Shown: positions 1 to 12,304, counted from the first letter of the stretch. The stretch is 64,000 nt of DNA from Dastarcus helophoroides (GCA_028583605.1 CM053330.1:23400129-23464128); one strand, 5' to 3'. Translations and numbers: made by a program. The notes: generated by a model from the letters alone, not told the origin.

Positions 1-1740
1 GCAAATTTCAAGATATTTCAAAAAAATATGTTTTCAATTTACTGATATTTCGTGATTATGTAAACACTTTAAGTTTAATTATCTCAATACTGCCACTAAT
101 GAGTAACTACAGTGTTCGTTGGATGAGTCGATGTGCAAAATATGTAGAATTTCTTAACTTTAAAAATTCAAATATATTAAAACCATTTTACCTTTATCTA
201 TCTATCAGCAAGTGCTTCATAGGCAGATTTCCACGCAACTTGTATGAATAAAGGAATACTTCACTCAGCAACATGAAAAGGATACATTAAACTTCGATTA
301 TAAAAAAAGAATGAAAAAATCTTGAAGCTGTTATTAATTCTCCTGGGAACTCCATGTAATTTTAAGATATCTCTTTCTGGCGTCAATTAAACTGAGTAAA
401 TGTTCAAAACGTTTTTCGTCCATTCTTAAAAACGTTCACAACGGCCCCACAATTGCCTTCCTGACGTTCTTATTCATTATATTTCACTTGCCTTCTCTAT
501 AATCGAGATCTCGCTCACTAAAGTCTATCTAGATCGTTTCTTTGTAATTGTCACCTGTACGAGATTCCCATCTCAAAGATAAAGCAATTTTATAACAGAA
601 AATAACCTTCAAAATTTGGAGATCAAAAATGTAAGTTGAAAGTAAAAAAATATGAGTCACTAGCAGGGAGATGAGTAGAGGCCTTATATTGTAGATTCGC
701 CTTTCTCGTCTATATTTGTTTCCCTTATCTCGCACGGCGCATTTCGAATTGAGGTCTCTCGGCCTGCCAGAATTTTGCCAGCGTCTTTTCCTTCCTAATG
801 AAGACAATTTTCGCTTACGGAGAGAATAGGAATAATAATAATTAATTTAAATAATTATAGTATACATATTTGCGCTCACTGAATTTAAATTCAGTGGCAC
901 ACTGGTAGAGCAATCGACTAGTAGTTCAAAGTAGCGTTTTTTGGCAACGAAATACCGATATACCATCCATTTGTCCCCTATATTTCGTCGCTTAGCGCGG
1001 CTAAAGAAGTTTTCGCTTCAATAATAACTTTTAGGCCGATGAGTGATGCGAGGGTTATTCTTTAAACACAAAAAGAAACGAAAATAAATGAAGACTCTTT
1101 CATAAGACAATACAAATTAATAAATTCAGTACATTGCTGCTTATCTCTTTTCTCCCTCTCAGTTGTATGCACCTGAATTTGATGTTCTTATGGTAACCTA
1201 CTGCTGGTGATTCCAACGCAGTGTAGTAATTAAATAAGCTTAAAAAATTTCCACATTATTTTTTCCATTATCAGTAGAGTGGCACAATTGCCAAGCATTG
1301 TTAGGTGTCTGATGTTTGACGATTAAATAATATAATAATAAAACCATCATCACTCTAAATATATAAATTGTGACTGATGTAATTATGAATTTGAAGGCTA
1401 AAAGATAAGCTTTTTGCTGCCTAAGAAATTTCACGAGTAAAGTCATTTAATTTGGGGGAAATGTGGGTTAAAAACGAAACATTCTGTAGTACGGGTTACA
1501 GGACTGGGCGATAAAATACGGTGACAACCCTATATGCACCGGACGCACAAAGTATATGGCCGTAATTATCAGTAATGTTTCTGTTGAAGCAATTTACAAT
1601 CGTCAGTAAAAAAAACTTTGTCACCGTATAACCTAACATAATTTCGAGTGACCGCACACGTTTAGCAAGTAATATAAGGAAAAAAACCGAATTTACACCT
1701 TGAAAACTCCTTTTTACGGAATTGGTGTATGAATTGATTG
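1..1740 (+). repeat. Dispersed ~1.6 kb repeat, copy 1
   Basis: This stretch is strongly similar, in the same orientation, to 13875-15480. Shared landmarks include the block with TGCCACTAATGAGT (about 90 and 13937), a tRNA-like block (about 900 and 14650), the TACATTGCTGC block (about 1130 and 14905) and the GGCGATAAAATACGGTGACA block (about 1506 and 15268). Small indels and substitutions separate the copies, so the duplication is not recent. No intact protein is encoded; short ORFs on the minus strand are not conserved. The last shared block reads out to CCCTGTATA in copy 2, which resembles the end of a TA-flanked mariner-type element. Confidence 0.7.
890..950 (+). other. tRNA-like (SINE-like) block in the repeat
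   Basis: TGGCACACTGG followed by TAGAGCAATCGACTAG resembles a pol III A box and tRNA D arm, and GTTCAAA follows soon after like a weak B box. The spacing is too short for a complete tRNA. The second copy of the repeat (14650-14700) keeps GGTAGAGCAATCGGCTAG and GGTTCAAA. It may be a decayed tRNA-derived SINE head, and is not called as a tRNA gene. Confidence 0.3.
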
Positions 1741-3533
1741 CAAAACCATGTATAACTAAAATTTATAGTAGCAACTATAATCACAATAATATAAATGAAT
1801 TATATCTACAAATACCACATATAATTAATCCATTGTAAAGTTACCACAATTACGATTAAATGCTAAATACAATCAACATTCGCACACAGATCACTTAACC
1901 TCAAAAAACTTAATAAAACCAAACAAAAGTACCGAATGTTGCAAATCAAGGTACCATCGAATGAATAAACATTAATTATCGACCTGACCTCAGCCACAGG
2001 TCGTACCACGTGCGAATGTTTTATGTCAATTGTATTAAATAAAATTGCTATAGCGTGCCAAACAGTTTTAAGCCGTGTCATGCGATTAGGCCGTCACCGA
2101 TGCAATTTTAAATCGAACAAATGCAGACTGTATCTCTTGATAAAACTATTATTACCTTTGCATGCGGGTTATTTCCCTTTTTAAATTCGCAAATTTATAC
2201 ACATCCGCTCGAACATAACGCGCGAACATTCCCTACCGCGTACGGCATCGGACTGAAGAAAATCGGACGTATTCGTTTAGTATTCGTCGCCCAACGTCGC
2301 ATTGTTCGTGTATGTTGACGTTTGAGGTTCGCGCAAATATAGGGAAATACAGGTTAGTTGTTAAAATTTGTTCTGTAAAAATTAATCTTGCATACAAATA
2401 CGCATATAGACAACTGATTTTTTGATTACAGGCTAAAAGACGTTTTTACTTTACATACTTGGTAAAAACATCAATCTCACTGAGGTACTGAGGATAAGTC
2501 TTTCTATGGTAGCAACCGTCAATAATTTTGTTAAACTGTATAAAAGTTATAATTTAATTATTATTGGTTTGCATAAAACTGGTCTAAAATTTATTTTCGT
2601 AAGTGACGTTATATAGCTGCTAAGGGTAATGAGAATGAAAAAATAGGAAATAGTATGGGAACTGGGAACACAGATTAAGTGAGATTAGGCTGTCCTCTAG
2701 AGGCAAAGTATCTAAACCTTTTAAATTTATTTTAGCGAAAACTGTAAGGCCTTTGCGCGTTAAAATTACTTTTACAAAACTACATTCACACGAGCGTTTC
2801 CTAAAACCTCTTCAATTTTCAATAAAGTATTATTAAGAGTTAAAATCTTAATGTTTGACATGCATCAAAATACCGCATCATCTCGTCCGTTTTGTGGTTC
2901 AAATAGCCACACTAAGACAACAGAATTGCCATAGTTTTCTCAAAAATAAGTCAGTACAAAAAATTACTTAACTACGCCACTGTAACATGGATTAAACGTT
3001 TTCGTTCATCGTACAAATAAAGATGCGTCAGATTTTTAAATATGACATTTTTCGCTTTTAAATTAATTAAGTCTTAATAAGCTGATATTCAATAATTGTT
3101 TCTCTGGAGCATTTTGATGGACATAAAGTTACCCAGCAGATGTTAAAAAATGACGTCACTTTTTTCCTAATAAAATCTAAACAAACAGGTATTCAATTCT
3201 TTTCTTAATGGCATGTTAATTGTGCACTTATCCGACTTTTTATCTCCACTAATAATAAAAATACCCATATTTTCCCATGTCCACTGGTCATTAATGTATG
3301 TTTAACTGCACACATTTTTATGATTTTCTGTACTCAAAGGTTTGGGTTGTAAAATGCACTGTTAATTTTTTTCCAAATTGATTTTGACACTTTTTTTCTG
3401 TTCCTTAAAGATCGAATTTTTAAAAATACTCCTGAGTCTTTAGGTATTTGCCTCTATTATGTGGAGAGTAGAGACCTACATGAGTAAGTAAAAATGTAAT
3501 CGGATTTTAATCTCCGATTACTTTTCCGAAATA
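1741..3533. other. Gene-free AT-rich interval
   Basis: No credible gene is seen. Part of it (about 3118-3290) matches 47590-47765 in UGT 2 intron 2, including TGTTAAAAAATGACGT and TTATCCGACTTTTTATCT, so it is a dispersed repeat. A small palindrome, AATCGG-N10-CCGATT, lies at about 3498-3520. Confidence 0.5.
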
Positions 3534-4896
3534 CAGGATGGACCATAAGCAATGGTAGATAGAGCAAGGGTGGTTTTTTTGTATAAAAATAACGTGATTT
3601 ATATATTTTACATATTTACCTTTTACCAAAAGATGATATTAACCGAGATACAGGATGTCAAAGTTGAAAAAAAAATTTTGATTTTTTCGCATAACTGATG
3701 AACGCATTTTACTATAGACAAGAAATTTGGCATAAGGGGGTTTCTTTGGTCAAGAAATTCTAATTTGGTAACAGATTGCCAGTAACTCATAGGGGGGCCA
3801 CCTGCGCTACCCTGTATTACTCTAAAGCATCATAACTTTTTTGTGTTTCCATGTAAACTTATTTTGAATAGACACTTTTATTTACCTACATTTTCTACGT
3901 AAAAAAGGTACACTTTCCGAATGTTTTGCCTTCAAAGTTTGCCCTACGTTTATTTCAAGTTATGTAAAAATTCTTCGCAGTAGATTTCAAAATAAAAGTA
4001 ATATAACTGACTCTAAAATAATTTATATCAAATATTACTCCACTGACATCATTATTACGCATATTTTTTAAATTTCTAAAGCAAATTTAAATAAAATACC
4101 AAAACAAAATTTATTTTCAAAAATAAATATTCGAGAAATGACCTTTGTTATGTAAAAGGATTGCAAACAATTAAAAATCTGGCTGTCTTTTATTAAAATC
4201 ATATCCAAATATCTGCTTTGACCACCCAGACTATTAAAATTTTCTTTCTCTTGTGTGGACTCAGAAATCATATCTCACATCTCTATGTTAGAAAATAAAT
4301 TATCTCTTAATTTTTTGCATTTCCTTTATTGAGATTTTCAAAATTTAGGTAATAATATTATCAGCAAAGTAATATTTGACGTAAATTACTTCAAAAGCTG
4401 TCTTATTATTACTTTTTTTTCAAGCCCACTTCGGAAATTTAATATCTTAAGTAATTTAAAACGAAGGCACTTCAAACTTTAAAGGCAAATATCTTGGAAA
4501 CGGTTGCTCGTATCAACTTTCAGAAGTTATATCTTTTTTACGTAAAAAATATGGAGAAATTAAATTACTCTTTTAAAGTTAATATACGTGGATTCACAAA
4601 AAAGTTATGATGATTTAAATTCATGCAGGATAGCGCAGGTAGCTCCCACTATCAGCTATTGGTAATGTTAGCAAATTAGATTTCGCCTACTTAAAAACCA
4701 CCTTGTGCCAAATTTCGTGCCTATATTATAATTTATTCAATAGTTATACGAAAAAATCGAATTTTTTTTTCAACTTTGACACCATGTATCTCGGTTAATA
4801 TCAACTTTTGGTATAAGGCAAATGTAGCTAAATCACATTATTTTTATACGAAAAATCTATTCTTGCTCTGTGTACCATTACTTATGGTCCATACAG
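3534..4896. mobile_element. Non-autonomous long-TIR (mariner-like) element
   Basis: The ends are inverted copies: the left starts CAGGATGGACCATAAG and the reverse complement of the right starts CTGTATGGACCATAAG. Similarity runs inward for roughly 400 bp on each side (matching CATCATAACTTTTTTG-type and ACGTAAAAAAGGTA-type blocks), leaving an unpaired core of about 500 bp without a transposase. The order of motifs inside the TIR parallels the long TIR of the intact DD41D element at 51242-53476, suggesting a deletion derivative of a related family. A TA precedes the left end; no clean duplication is seen on the right. Confidence 0.65.
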
Positions 4897-5419
4897 GTAT
4901 ACATATAATCGGGGAATTGGCATCGTTGACACCGTGGCATAGTACCGAATATACTCATTTGTAATCGTGAAGTTTATATTATCGGTTTCGTGTGGCATGT
5001 TACAAGTTGACACTTGTCAAGAATTTATACTTTCTGTACTTTATATTTTAGATACATAGTTTGAAAAATGTTATGTGTTTGTTAGCAGGTATTTGTTGTA
5101 CAGGGTGAGTCACTAAGCGGGAATCGGTCTTTGGTAGGCGTATCGTTCAAAATATCGAAAAATGTTTCGAATAAAAGTTGTTCGAAATAAAGTTTTTCAC
5201 AACCTAAAATTATTGCCAAATATGGCGGCTTTCCGGTTGCACCGGAAATGAACACAACTTTCTTATTTTAAACAGAACGCCCTATGTATTTTTACATTTT
5301 TGGATTCCTTGTTAAAAATGAATATTTTTTTTGATGGAACGGACTGGTCCTTGGTTATCTTCAAAAATTGAAACACAGAACTTGTCCCCTGAAACCAAGA
5401 AAAATTAAAAAACACAACA

Positions 5420-5475
5420 AAGGTTGCTCTAACGCGTTTCGACAGCCAAGCTGTCATCTTCAGAGAGAAACTAAC
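5420..5475 (-). ncRNA. Hammerhead ribozyme motif in the inverted PLE arm
   Basis: Reading the minus strand: CTGAAGA (complement of 5457-5463), stem II GACAG/CTGTC, GAAA (complement of 5437-5440), palindromic stem III ACGCGT (5432-5437), then U before the predicted cleavage site. It is the inverted twin of the motif at 6689-6737. Confidence 0.7.
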
Positions 5476-5897
5476 ATCTAATCTTAAAATTAACCCTTAT
5501 ATACTAAGAATATTCACTTCGTGCGTGATCGGCCGCACCCGAACGTGCATCCAATCATACACGTCGTTGTGTCACAATTTCTTATCTATCAACTTTAACT
5601 ATTTTTAACAGAGATGAATGGCCTAAAGGTCCAGCGCAACCATTCATAAGGTTGTTTCCAGCCTTATGGATGGCTAAGCTCTCACATGCATTTAACATAT
5701 AATTCTTATTAACTCCTCTTAACAATTTAATATTATTATCTATCCTATGATCTAATTCAAAAGCATGTCGAGCCACACTTGACTTCTCAGTTCTTCCGTA
5801 CCTCAAATGAGCCAAATGTTCTTTGAGTCGGATTTTAAGAGATCGTCTAATTTGTCCGACATATTTTGTGCTGTATGCAATGGTTAGAATCGGCAAA

Positions 5898-6578
5898 ATG
5901 GCAAGCTTCAACTTCCTTGCCCATCGCCTTCTGAGTCTTCCTCTTAGTAGGGAAAGATTCAGAAAGGAGTTAAAGACAGTAAAACATATAGCTGAAGTTA
6001 ATGGATTCGATCCAAATATTATTTATAAAATTATTAATAAGAAAAAATTTAAATGTGAATTGGTGAATACTACAACTTTCCGAGCTGATGAAAACAAAAA
6101 CTTTAAATTCGTCTCACTTCCATTTGAACCCTCGCTCACGCAGGGTTTGGGTGGAATTTTACGAAATCAGGGTTTTCGGGTTATTTATACTTCTAATGGA
6201 AAATTAAATTCGCTTTTGGGTAGTTTAAAGGATAAAGTAGAGCAAACAGATAAGTCTGGTATTTACCAAATTTCATGTAGGGATTGTCCTCAAAAGTATG
6301 TCGGACAAACTAGACGATCTCTTAAAATCCGACTCAAAGAACATTTGGCTCATTTGAGGTACGGAAGAACTGAGAAGTCAAGTGTGGCTCGACATGCTTT
6401 TGAATTAGATCATAGGATAGATAATAATATTAAATTGTTAAGAGGAGTTAATAAGAATTATATGTTAAATGCATGTGAGAGCTTAGCCATCCATAAGGCT
6501 GGAAACAACCTTATGAATGGTTGCGCTGGACCTTTAGGCCATTCATCTCTGTTAAAAATAGTTAAGGTTGATAGATAA
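5898..6578 (+). pseudogene. Penelope-like element C-terminal region with GIY-YIG endonuclease
   Basis: The reading frame encodes the end of the reverse transcriptase/connector (an FLAHRLLSLPLS...F.KEL stretch) and then a GIY-YIG endonuclease domain: GIYQISC, KYVGQTRRSLKIRLKEHL and a downstream histidine/asparagine-rich region. GIY-YIG endonucleases nick DNA for PLE retrotransposition. The RT catalytic core is absent, so this is a 5'-truncated, non-autonomous copy. The open frame reaches back to 5823, but its first ~25 codons fall in the inverted-repeat junction and are not PLE protein; ATG at 5898 is simply the first methionine after the junction. Confidence 0.8.
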
Positions 6579-6688
6579 GAAATTGTGACACAACGACGTG
6601 TATGATTGGATGCGCGTTCGGGTGCGGCCGATCACGCACGAAGTGAATATTCTTAGTATATAAGGGTTAATTTTAAGATTAGATGTTA

Positions 6689-6737
6689 GTTTCTCTCTGA
6701 AGATGACAGCTTGGCTGTCGAAACGCGTTAGAGCAAC
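6689..6737 (+). ncRNA. Hammerhead ribozyme motif, PLE 1 3' region
   Basis: Core CTGAAGA (6697-6703), stem II GACAG-CTTGG-CTGTC (6705-6719), GAAA (6720-6723), stem III ACGCGT (6723-6728, self-complementary, so it could pair between two adjacent ribozymes), and U at 6729 just before the predicted cleavage site. Stem I pairs GTTTCTCT (6689-6696) with AGAGCAAC (6730-6737) with one mismatch. Hammerheads with very short or palindromic stem III are established in Penelope-like elements. Confidence 0.8.
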
Positions 6738-7153
6738 CTTTGTTGTGTTTTTTAATTTTTCTTGGTTTCAGGGGACAAGTTCTGTGTTTCAATTTTTAAA
6801 AATGAATATGAATGTATTAAGGCGACATAGGCCCTTAGTTGAACCGTTTTCGCGTAATTTAATTTTTTTGGTGAAAGAGTAGAAGAGGTCGGTACTCAAG
6901 TGTAAAATTAAGTAAAGATTTCTCACTAAATTAAAATCAAAGATCCAGAATTTGAACAAAAGCACAATTTCTGAAAAAAATCGAACCTTCCTCAAAATAT
7001 TAAAATTTGCAGTTTTAATGTAAAATTTATGATTTTACATTTTTAGTCTTTTAAAGAATTTAGAATTTTCCAAAAATCCTAAGTCATTGTCTAAATGTTT
7101 ATTAAAATATAAACATTTAGACAGATACTTCAAATTATATTGTTATTATTATA

Positions 7154-8218
7154 CAGGGTGAGTCACTAAGCGGGAATCGGTCTTTGGTAGGCGTATCGTT
7201 CAAAATATCGAAAAATGTTTCGAATAAAAGTTGTTCGAAATAAAGCTCTCCACAACCTAAAATTATTGCCAAATATGGCGGCCTTCCGGTTGCACCGGAA
7301 ATGAACACAACTTTCTTATTTAAAATAGAACACTCTATGTATTTTTACATTTTTGGATTCCTTGTTAAAAATGAATATGAATTTATCAAGACAACATAGG
7401 CCCTTAGCTGAACCGTTTTCACGTAATTTAATTTTTTTGGTTAAATTTGACGATTTCGGAGCTTGACGCCATTAACGATATTTTCCAAACGCAATGACTT
7501 AAAGTTGTGTGGCATACGGTTTTGGATTCAGGAAGAAATGGAGTACTGTTTACGTCTTTGCTGTTAGCAAGATTTCTTAAATTTCTTCACATCCGTCGAC
7601 TCAATTCTTCAGTTGTTCAAATATGCATAACTTAATTTTTTCAAATGGAACCACCTATCTTGGATTATCTTATCGGATGCGAAATTAAATTACCTTTTTT
7701 TTGGTACCAGGTATTGCCACCTCCGTCCAATAATTTTTGAGAAATTTAGAATTTTGTAAAAATTTTTTTATTTCGTATTATCGCGTTAGCCCTGGATGTT
7801 GCGGTTTTGTTTCATCTCGTTTGTCTGGCAATAACTGACAGTTTTTCTCATTGTTGTCGCGAGGTCTTGGTATTAGTACTGAAAGACAATGTTTTGAAGA
7901 ATTGGTCTATATGGTTTACGCCTTGGGCAGTGCTGACAGAAATCCATTTCTTGCCTCAAGAATTTATGCCCAACGCTTTGCCGATCGGAGACATCCAAAT
8001 TCAGCGGCATTCGCTAAATTGAGAGAGAGGTTTGAGCGAACTGGTAGTACGAAATACGAGAAAAAGGAGCGTAGAAAACCAACGACGCATGAAGAAAACC
8101 AAGTTTTAGTAGCGGCTGCTGTTGTCCAAGATCCGCACTTAAGAACCAGAAGAATAAGTGTGACATTACAAATAAGCCAAAAATCGGTTTCATGATTCCC
8201 GCTTAGTGACTCACCCTG
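7154..8218 (+). mobile_element. Mariner-type deletion derivative (TA target site)
   Basis: The element is bounded by TA (7152-7153 and 8219-8220) with terminal inverted repeats CAGGGTGAGTCACTAAGCGG / complementary end at 8193-8218. It keeps only the N-terminal helix-turn-helix part of a transposase and lacks the DDE domain. Confidence 0.85.
7885..8195 (+). pseudogene. Mariner transposase N-terminal fragment
   Basis: About 100 codons resemble the DNA-binding (DUF4817-type helix-turn-helix) region of the transposase at 51766-52836: NPFLASRIYAQRFADRRHPN corresponds to the NRAEARRLYAERFPNRHLP segment there. The frame ends inside the right terminal repeat, and the whole catalytic domain is deleted. 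The open frame extends upstream to 7851 from a non-ATG codon. Confidence 0.65.
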
Positions 8219-8220
8219 TA

Positions 8221-9210
8221 TAATTTACTACATAAAAGTCAAAACTTCGCAAAAAAAATCGAAATTTTTGAAAAAGGTCGAATTAAAAAAATAAAACTTC
8301 CAAAAGTTGTCAAATTTTTAAATAATTCCTTAAAAAGTTCGATATTTGTCTAAGGAAAAGACACATGACTGTTCTAAGTACACATAAAATTTTACAAAAT
8401 AGTCACTATTTTCGAAAAAATATCAAATCGAAAATTTAAAAGCCAATTTTCAAAAAAACGAGAATTTAAAAAAAAAATAGAAATAGAATTTTCGATAAAA
8501 TTGAATATTTGAAAATAAGACCAATTTTTCAAAAATTTTCAAATTTATAAAAAGTTTAAATTTTAAATTTGATATTTTCAGTAAAGTAAATTGAGAAGTT
8601 TAAAAAATGTTGAAATTTTCAAAAAAGTTAAAATTTTGATAGTCAAAATTTTGAAATCAAATTTTTCAAAATAATCGAAGTTTTGAAAAATGTTAAAATT
8701 TTCATAGAAAGTTAAAATTTCCAAAAAAAGTTAAGATTTTTTAGGCAATAAAAAAATGTCAAAATTTTAACATTCTTCAAAAAATTCGAGTATTTTAAAA
8801 AATGACCAAATTTTCAATAACATTCTTCAAAAAGTTAATATTTTGAGAAATAACCTAAAATTTCAAAACAAGCCATTATTTTAAAAAAGTGTCGAGATTT
8901 ACAAAATTTAAGAATTTTTAATCAGCTTTTCAAAAAAACCTAAATTTTCCAAAGATTCACTTTACTTAAGAAAAGACAAAATAATCAAGAAAGTCGAACT
9001 ATTTTAAAAATTATTAAATCATTAAATCGAATTTCAAATAAAGTCAAAATTGTCGAAGTCTGAATACTGAAGAAAAGCCAAAATTATCAGAAAAGTCCAA
9101 ATTTTTAAAAAAAAGACCAACTTTGGGGAATTAATACTTGGAAAAAGGCGAAGTTTTGAATAGTTAAAATTTTAAAATAACAGTTAAACATTTTTCAAAA
9201 TACTCAAAAT
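8221..9210 (+). repeat. Quasi-periodic AT-rich repeat block, A-rich orientation
   Basis: The block is a degenerate run of units resembling AAAAAAGTCGAAATTTTC, spaced at roughly 17-20 bp, with no coding content. The same pattern recurs elsewhere in both orientations. Confidence 0.55.
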
Positions 9211-12200
9211 CAGGGCTTCAAGCCGTTATTATTTTCGTTCCGGTTTTCGTTCCGGAAAAAAAATATATAGGTTCAGTTCCGGTTTTCGCTCCTACAAAAA
9301 TAACGGTTTTTTTCCGATTTTCGGTTTTTGGTTCAGCTCCGAGTGTCTCATATTTAATTTTTTATTTGAAAGAAAGAAAACATTTCGGGTAATCTCGAAA
9401 CAAAAGTACAAATTTCAAAAAAGGATATGAAATTTAGGAAAAAAATTCAAATTAAAATTTAAAATTTCGATTTAGGTTGAAATTTTGAGTACAAAGTCAA
9501 TTTTTTTTAGAAAATGTAGAAACTGTAAACTTGTACTCTAACTAGAGTTTAAAATTTTGTGCTAAACTATTTAGAAATAATGTTAACACTTTTTTAGTTT
9601 AAACATAAAATGTTTAGAAAAGTAATATATAAAGCTGAGTTAATATTTCTAAAAAAACGTCTACATCTGAATTTGAAGTTAAATTTTCAGGAAAAGAAAA
9701 TAACAATTTTAAATTTTATAAAGATTTCAAAATTAAAATAAAACTATTAAGTTGCAAAATTCCGACTTATACTAAGGATTTTAAGTTTCGAAAAGATACT
9801 CGAACAATCGAGTTGAAAGTCAAATTGTTATGATTAAAATGAAACCTTTAGAATTTTTTTTACATAAATTTAGTTTTTTTCTCAAATTTTGACTACTTTC
9901 TTAAAAGTGTGGGTTAAAAGTTGACAATTTTTTTTAATGTCATGTTTCAATTCAATATTTCGAGGAAATCATTCAAATTTAGGGGAAACAATTGCACTGT
10001 TCTAGGAACTGAAATTTTGATTCAATCAATGATCAAAGTTCGAAAAAACAAATCTTTTATAAATAAAAATTACTCAAAATTTCAACTATTTCTAGTAATT
10101 ATAAGTCTTTTAAACGTTCGAATTTAGAGATTACTGCGTAAATATCAAAAAAAGTCATATTAAAAAAAAAGACTTCATTTCATGTTTAGGTCGAAATTTT
10201 AGAAAAAAAATTGCAATTTAAATATAAAATTTTAAGAAAAATGGAAACATTTCGAAAAAAGTTAAATCTCTCTTTAATATCTTTTATCAAAAATTCTTTT
10301 TACACATTTTCAAGTTTTCAGGAAATTTGGAGCAAACATTTCGAAGTTATTTTCGAAATTTTAATTTTTTAAAAATAAAAGTAGCCTAAATTTAAAGAGA
10401 AAACTATCATCGTTTTTAAAATGGTCAAATTTTGATGGTAACTGAAAAATGTTTGTCAAAGATTAAAATTTAATAACTAATGAGATTTCTATTTTTATAG
10501 AAACTTTGAATTTTTAAGCAAATGTTAAGGATTCCAAATTATATCAAAATTTCGAGCTAACATTTTTAAATTCGGATATTGATAAAAATGTTCCATAAAC
10601 TTTTAAGTTTCGAAATTTACTAATTAAAGTTAAATTTTTCTGATTAAGGTGAAGTTTTGTTTTCTTTCTTTTTCGAAGTTTTAACCTTAGAACTCACAAT
10701 TTCGAGAAAACTCAACAGTTTAAAATTAAAGTTGAAATAAAGTCGATATTTTGATTCTAAAGTTGGAACTTTAGAAAAAAAGTAAAAATTTAAATTGCAA
10801 ATTAAACATTTTGACAGAGAAGCTTGAATAAAAATCAAAGATTTTAAGAAACTTTTGTTATTTTTAATTTTAAAAATTTAAAGCTACTAATAGCGTGGGT
10901 AAACTTCCAAATTATAAAAAAAATCAGTTTTAACCAAAAATCTTGAAAAAATTCAGGTTTCTTAGAAAGTTCGTAATAAAATAAAACCATTATTTATTAA
11001 AAAGATTCAAAATTTAAATTTTATTCTCGAAATTTTCGAAAACGTATCGAAATTTCATGTTTAAACTTGATATTTACAAACTCGAAAGTTTATAGTAAAA
11101 CAAAATTATAAATTTCTAGTTTCTCTTAAAATGTTCGAATTTTTCTCATAATTTCTCGTCAACTTGAAATTTGTTTTTATCAATTTTAAGTTTCTCTGGA
11201 CATTTAAACTTTTTTCTCAAAATGTAGTGGTTAGGTTTGACATTTTCAGATTAGAGTCGAAATTTCGAGAAAAAAAGTCAACATTTCCAAAAAAGTGCGA
11301 TTTATTAAAGAAAATCCTTTCACAAAAATTTTAATTTGACATTTTAGCCATTTCATCGAATTCTTTACTTTATTCTCAAAATTCGAGAATAAGGCAGACA
11401 TTTTAAGATTTAAGAGTTTTTTATCTTTTCAAAGTTTTGCATAACATTTTTCATTTAAAGTTAAAAATTATACTTTTTAAAATTCCACTTATACATTTGC
11501 AGTTTTTCTGTTTGAACTTTTTTTTTTTCATAATTTCGTGTTTAATTTGAACTCTGACCATTGGATTCGTTTCAATAAATTTATTTCGAATAATTTTTAA
11601 AATTTTTTAGCCTTTGTCTTAAATTTTTCACGTTAAAGATATTTTTTTTTATTTTTTCTGATTTTAAAATTGAAATTTGGACTTTTTTTTAGAAATTTTG
11701 ATTTTAGTTTGAAAACATGAATTTGCTAAATAAAATGGGAGGCCTCTTTTCTTCATAGGCACCTTCACATCAAAAATTACTCCAAGCCATATGTGGCTCG
11801 CGAGCTACGGATCAGGCATCAATTGTTTAGAACGATTGAAACAATAGAAAAAAATTAAAATTGTAAACTCAGAATTTTGAGAAAAAAAGTGAAATTGGAG
11901 AAAATATTTGACATTTATTTTACAAAAATTCTACATAATTTTGATTCAAATGCTAGTAGTAAATGTCGAAATATTTAAAAATAAATGCCAATATTTTTAG
12001 AAAAATTTCAAATTTTAAATTTAAAACTGACCCTTGTGGGACAAAATAAAAATAAGTTTAAATTTAAAATTTTATTAAAAAAAGTCCAAGTTTCAGAAAG
12101 ACTCGTGAGCAATACAATAATAATAATCGAGAATAAATATTGGGTTGTAGTTCGAGACTTTCAATGTAAAGTTGAAATTGAAGTGGGGAAGTTTTGTCAA

Positions 12201-12304
12201 CTGTGGACTTTTCTTTTCGGTTTAGTTCCGGTTTTCGTTCCGACAGAAATAACGGTTTTTTTTTTGGTTTCCGGTTTTCGGTTCAGTTCCGGTTCGAAGC
12301 CCTA
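9211..12304 (+). mobile_element. hAT-type element, copy A (3.1 kb, 8-bp TSD)
   Basis: Ends CAGGGCTTCAAGCCG (left) and complement of TAGGGCTTCGAACCGG (right) form imperfect terminal inverted repeats followed by CGGTTTTCGTTCCGG-like subterminal repeats on both sides. Both flanks carry a perfect 8-bp duplication CTCAAAAT (9203-9210 and 12305-12312), diagnostic of hAT-type integration. The interior is AT-rich with no transposase; an internal CTCGCGAGCTACG block (about 11795) recurs in copy B at about 49235. It is non-autonomous or fully decayed. The open frame 11985-12536 is low-complexity and is not called. Confidence 0.85.

Larger units (their letters stand above)
5326..6795 (+). mobile_element. 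Penelope-like element 1, 5'-truncated, with an inverted partial copy
   Basis: The insert splits the mariner end and is flanked by a 14-bp direct repeat (TTAAAAATGAATAT at 5312-5325 and 6796-6809); the uninterrupted site is visible at about 7366-7379. About 505 bp at the left (5361-5868) is a nearly perfect reverse complement of the right end (about 6290-6793), including the end of the GIY-YIG coding region, the 3' region and the hammerhead motif. An inverted partial copy of this kind is a known PLE insertion product. The near identity of the arms implies a fairly recent origin. Confidence 0.85.
5101..6871. mobile_element. Mariner-type end interrupted by a PLE
   Basis: The stretch 5101-5325 begins CAGGGTGAGTCACTAAG after a TA and matches the left end of the element at 7154-8218 almost base for base. 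Homology resumes after the PLE insertion at about 6796 and continues to about 6871, then stops; the rest of the element is missing. Confidence 0.75.

Noticed and set aside
2121..2318. 65-aa open frame near CG-rich sequence
   Set aside because: No recognisable domain, no splice partners, and located in gene-free repeat-rich DNA.
5582..5911. Separate minus-strand gene of 109 aa
   Set aside because: It is the inverted partial copy of the PLE GIY-YIG region, not an independent gene; its first residues come from the junction.
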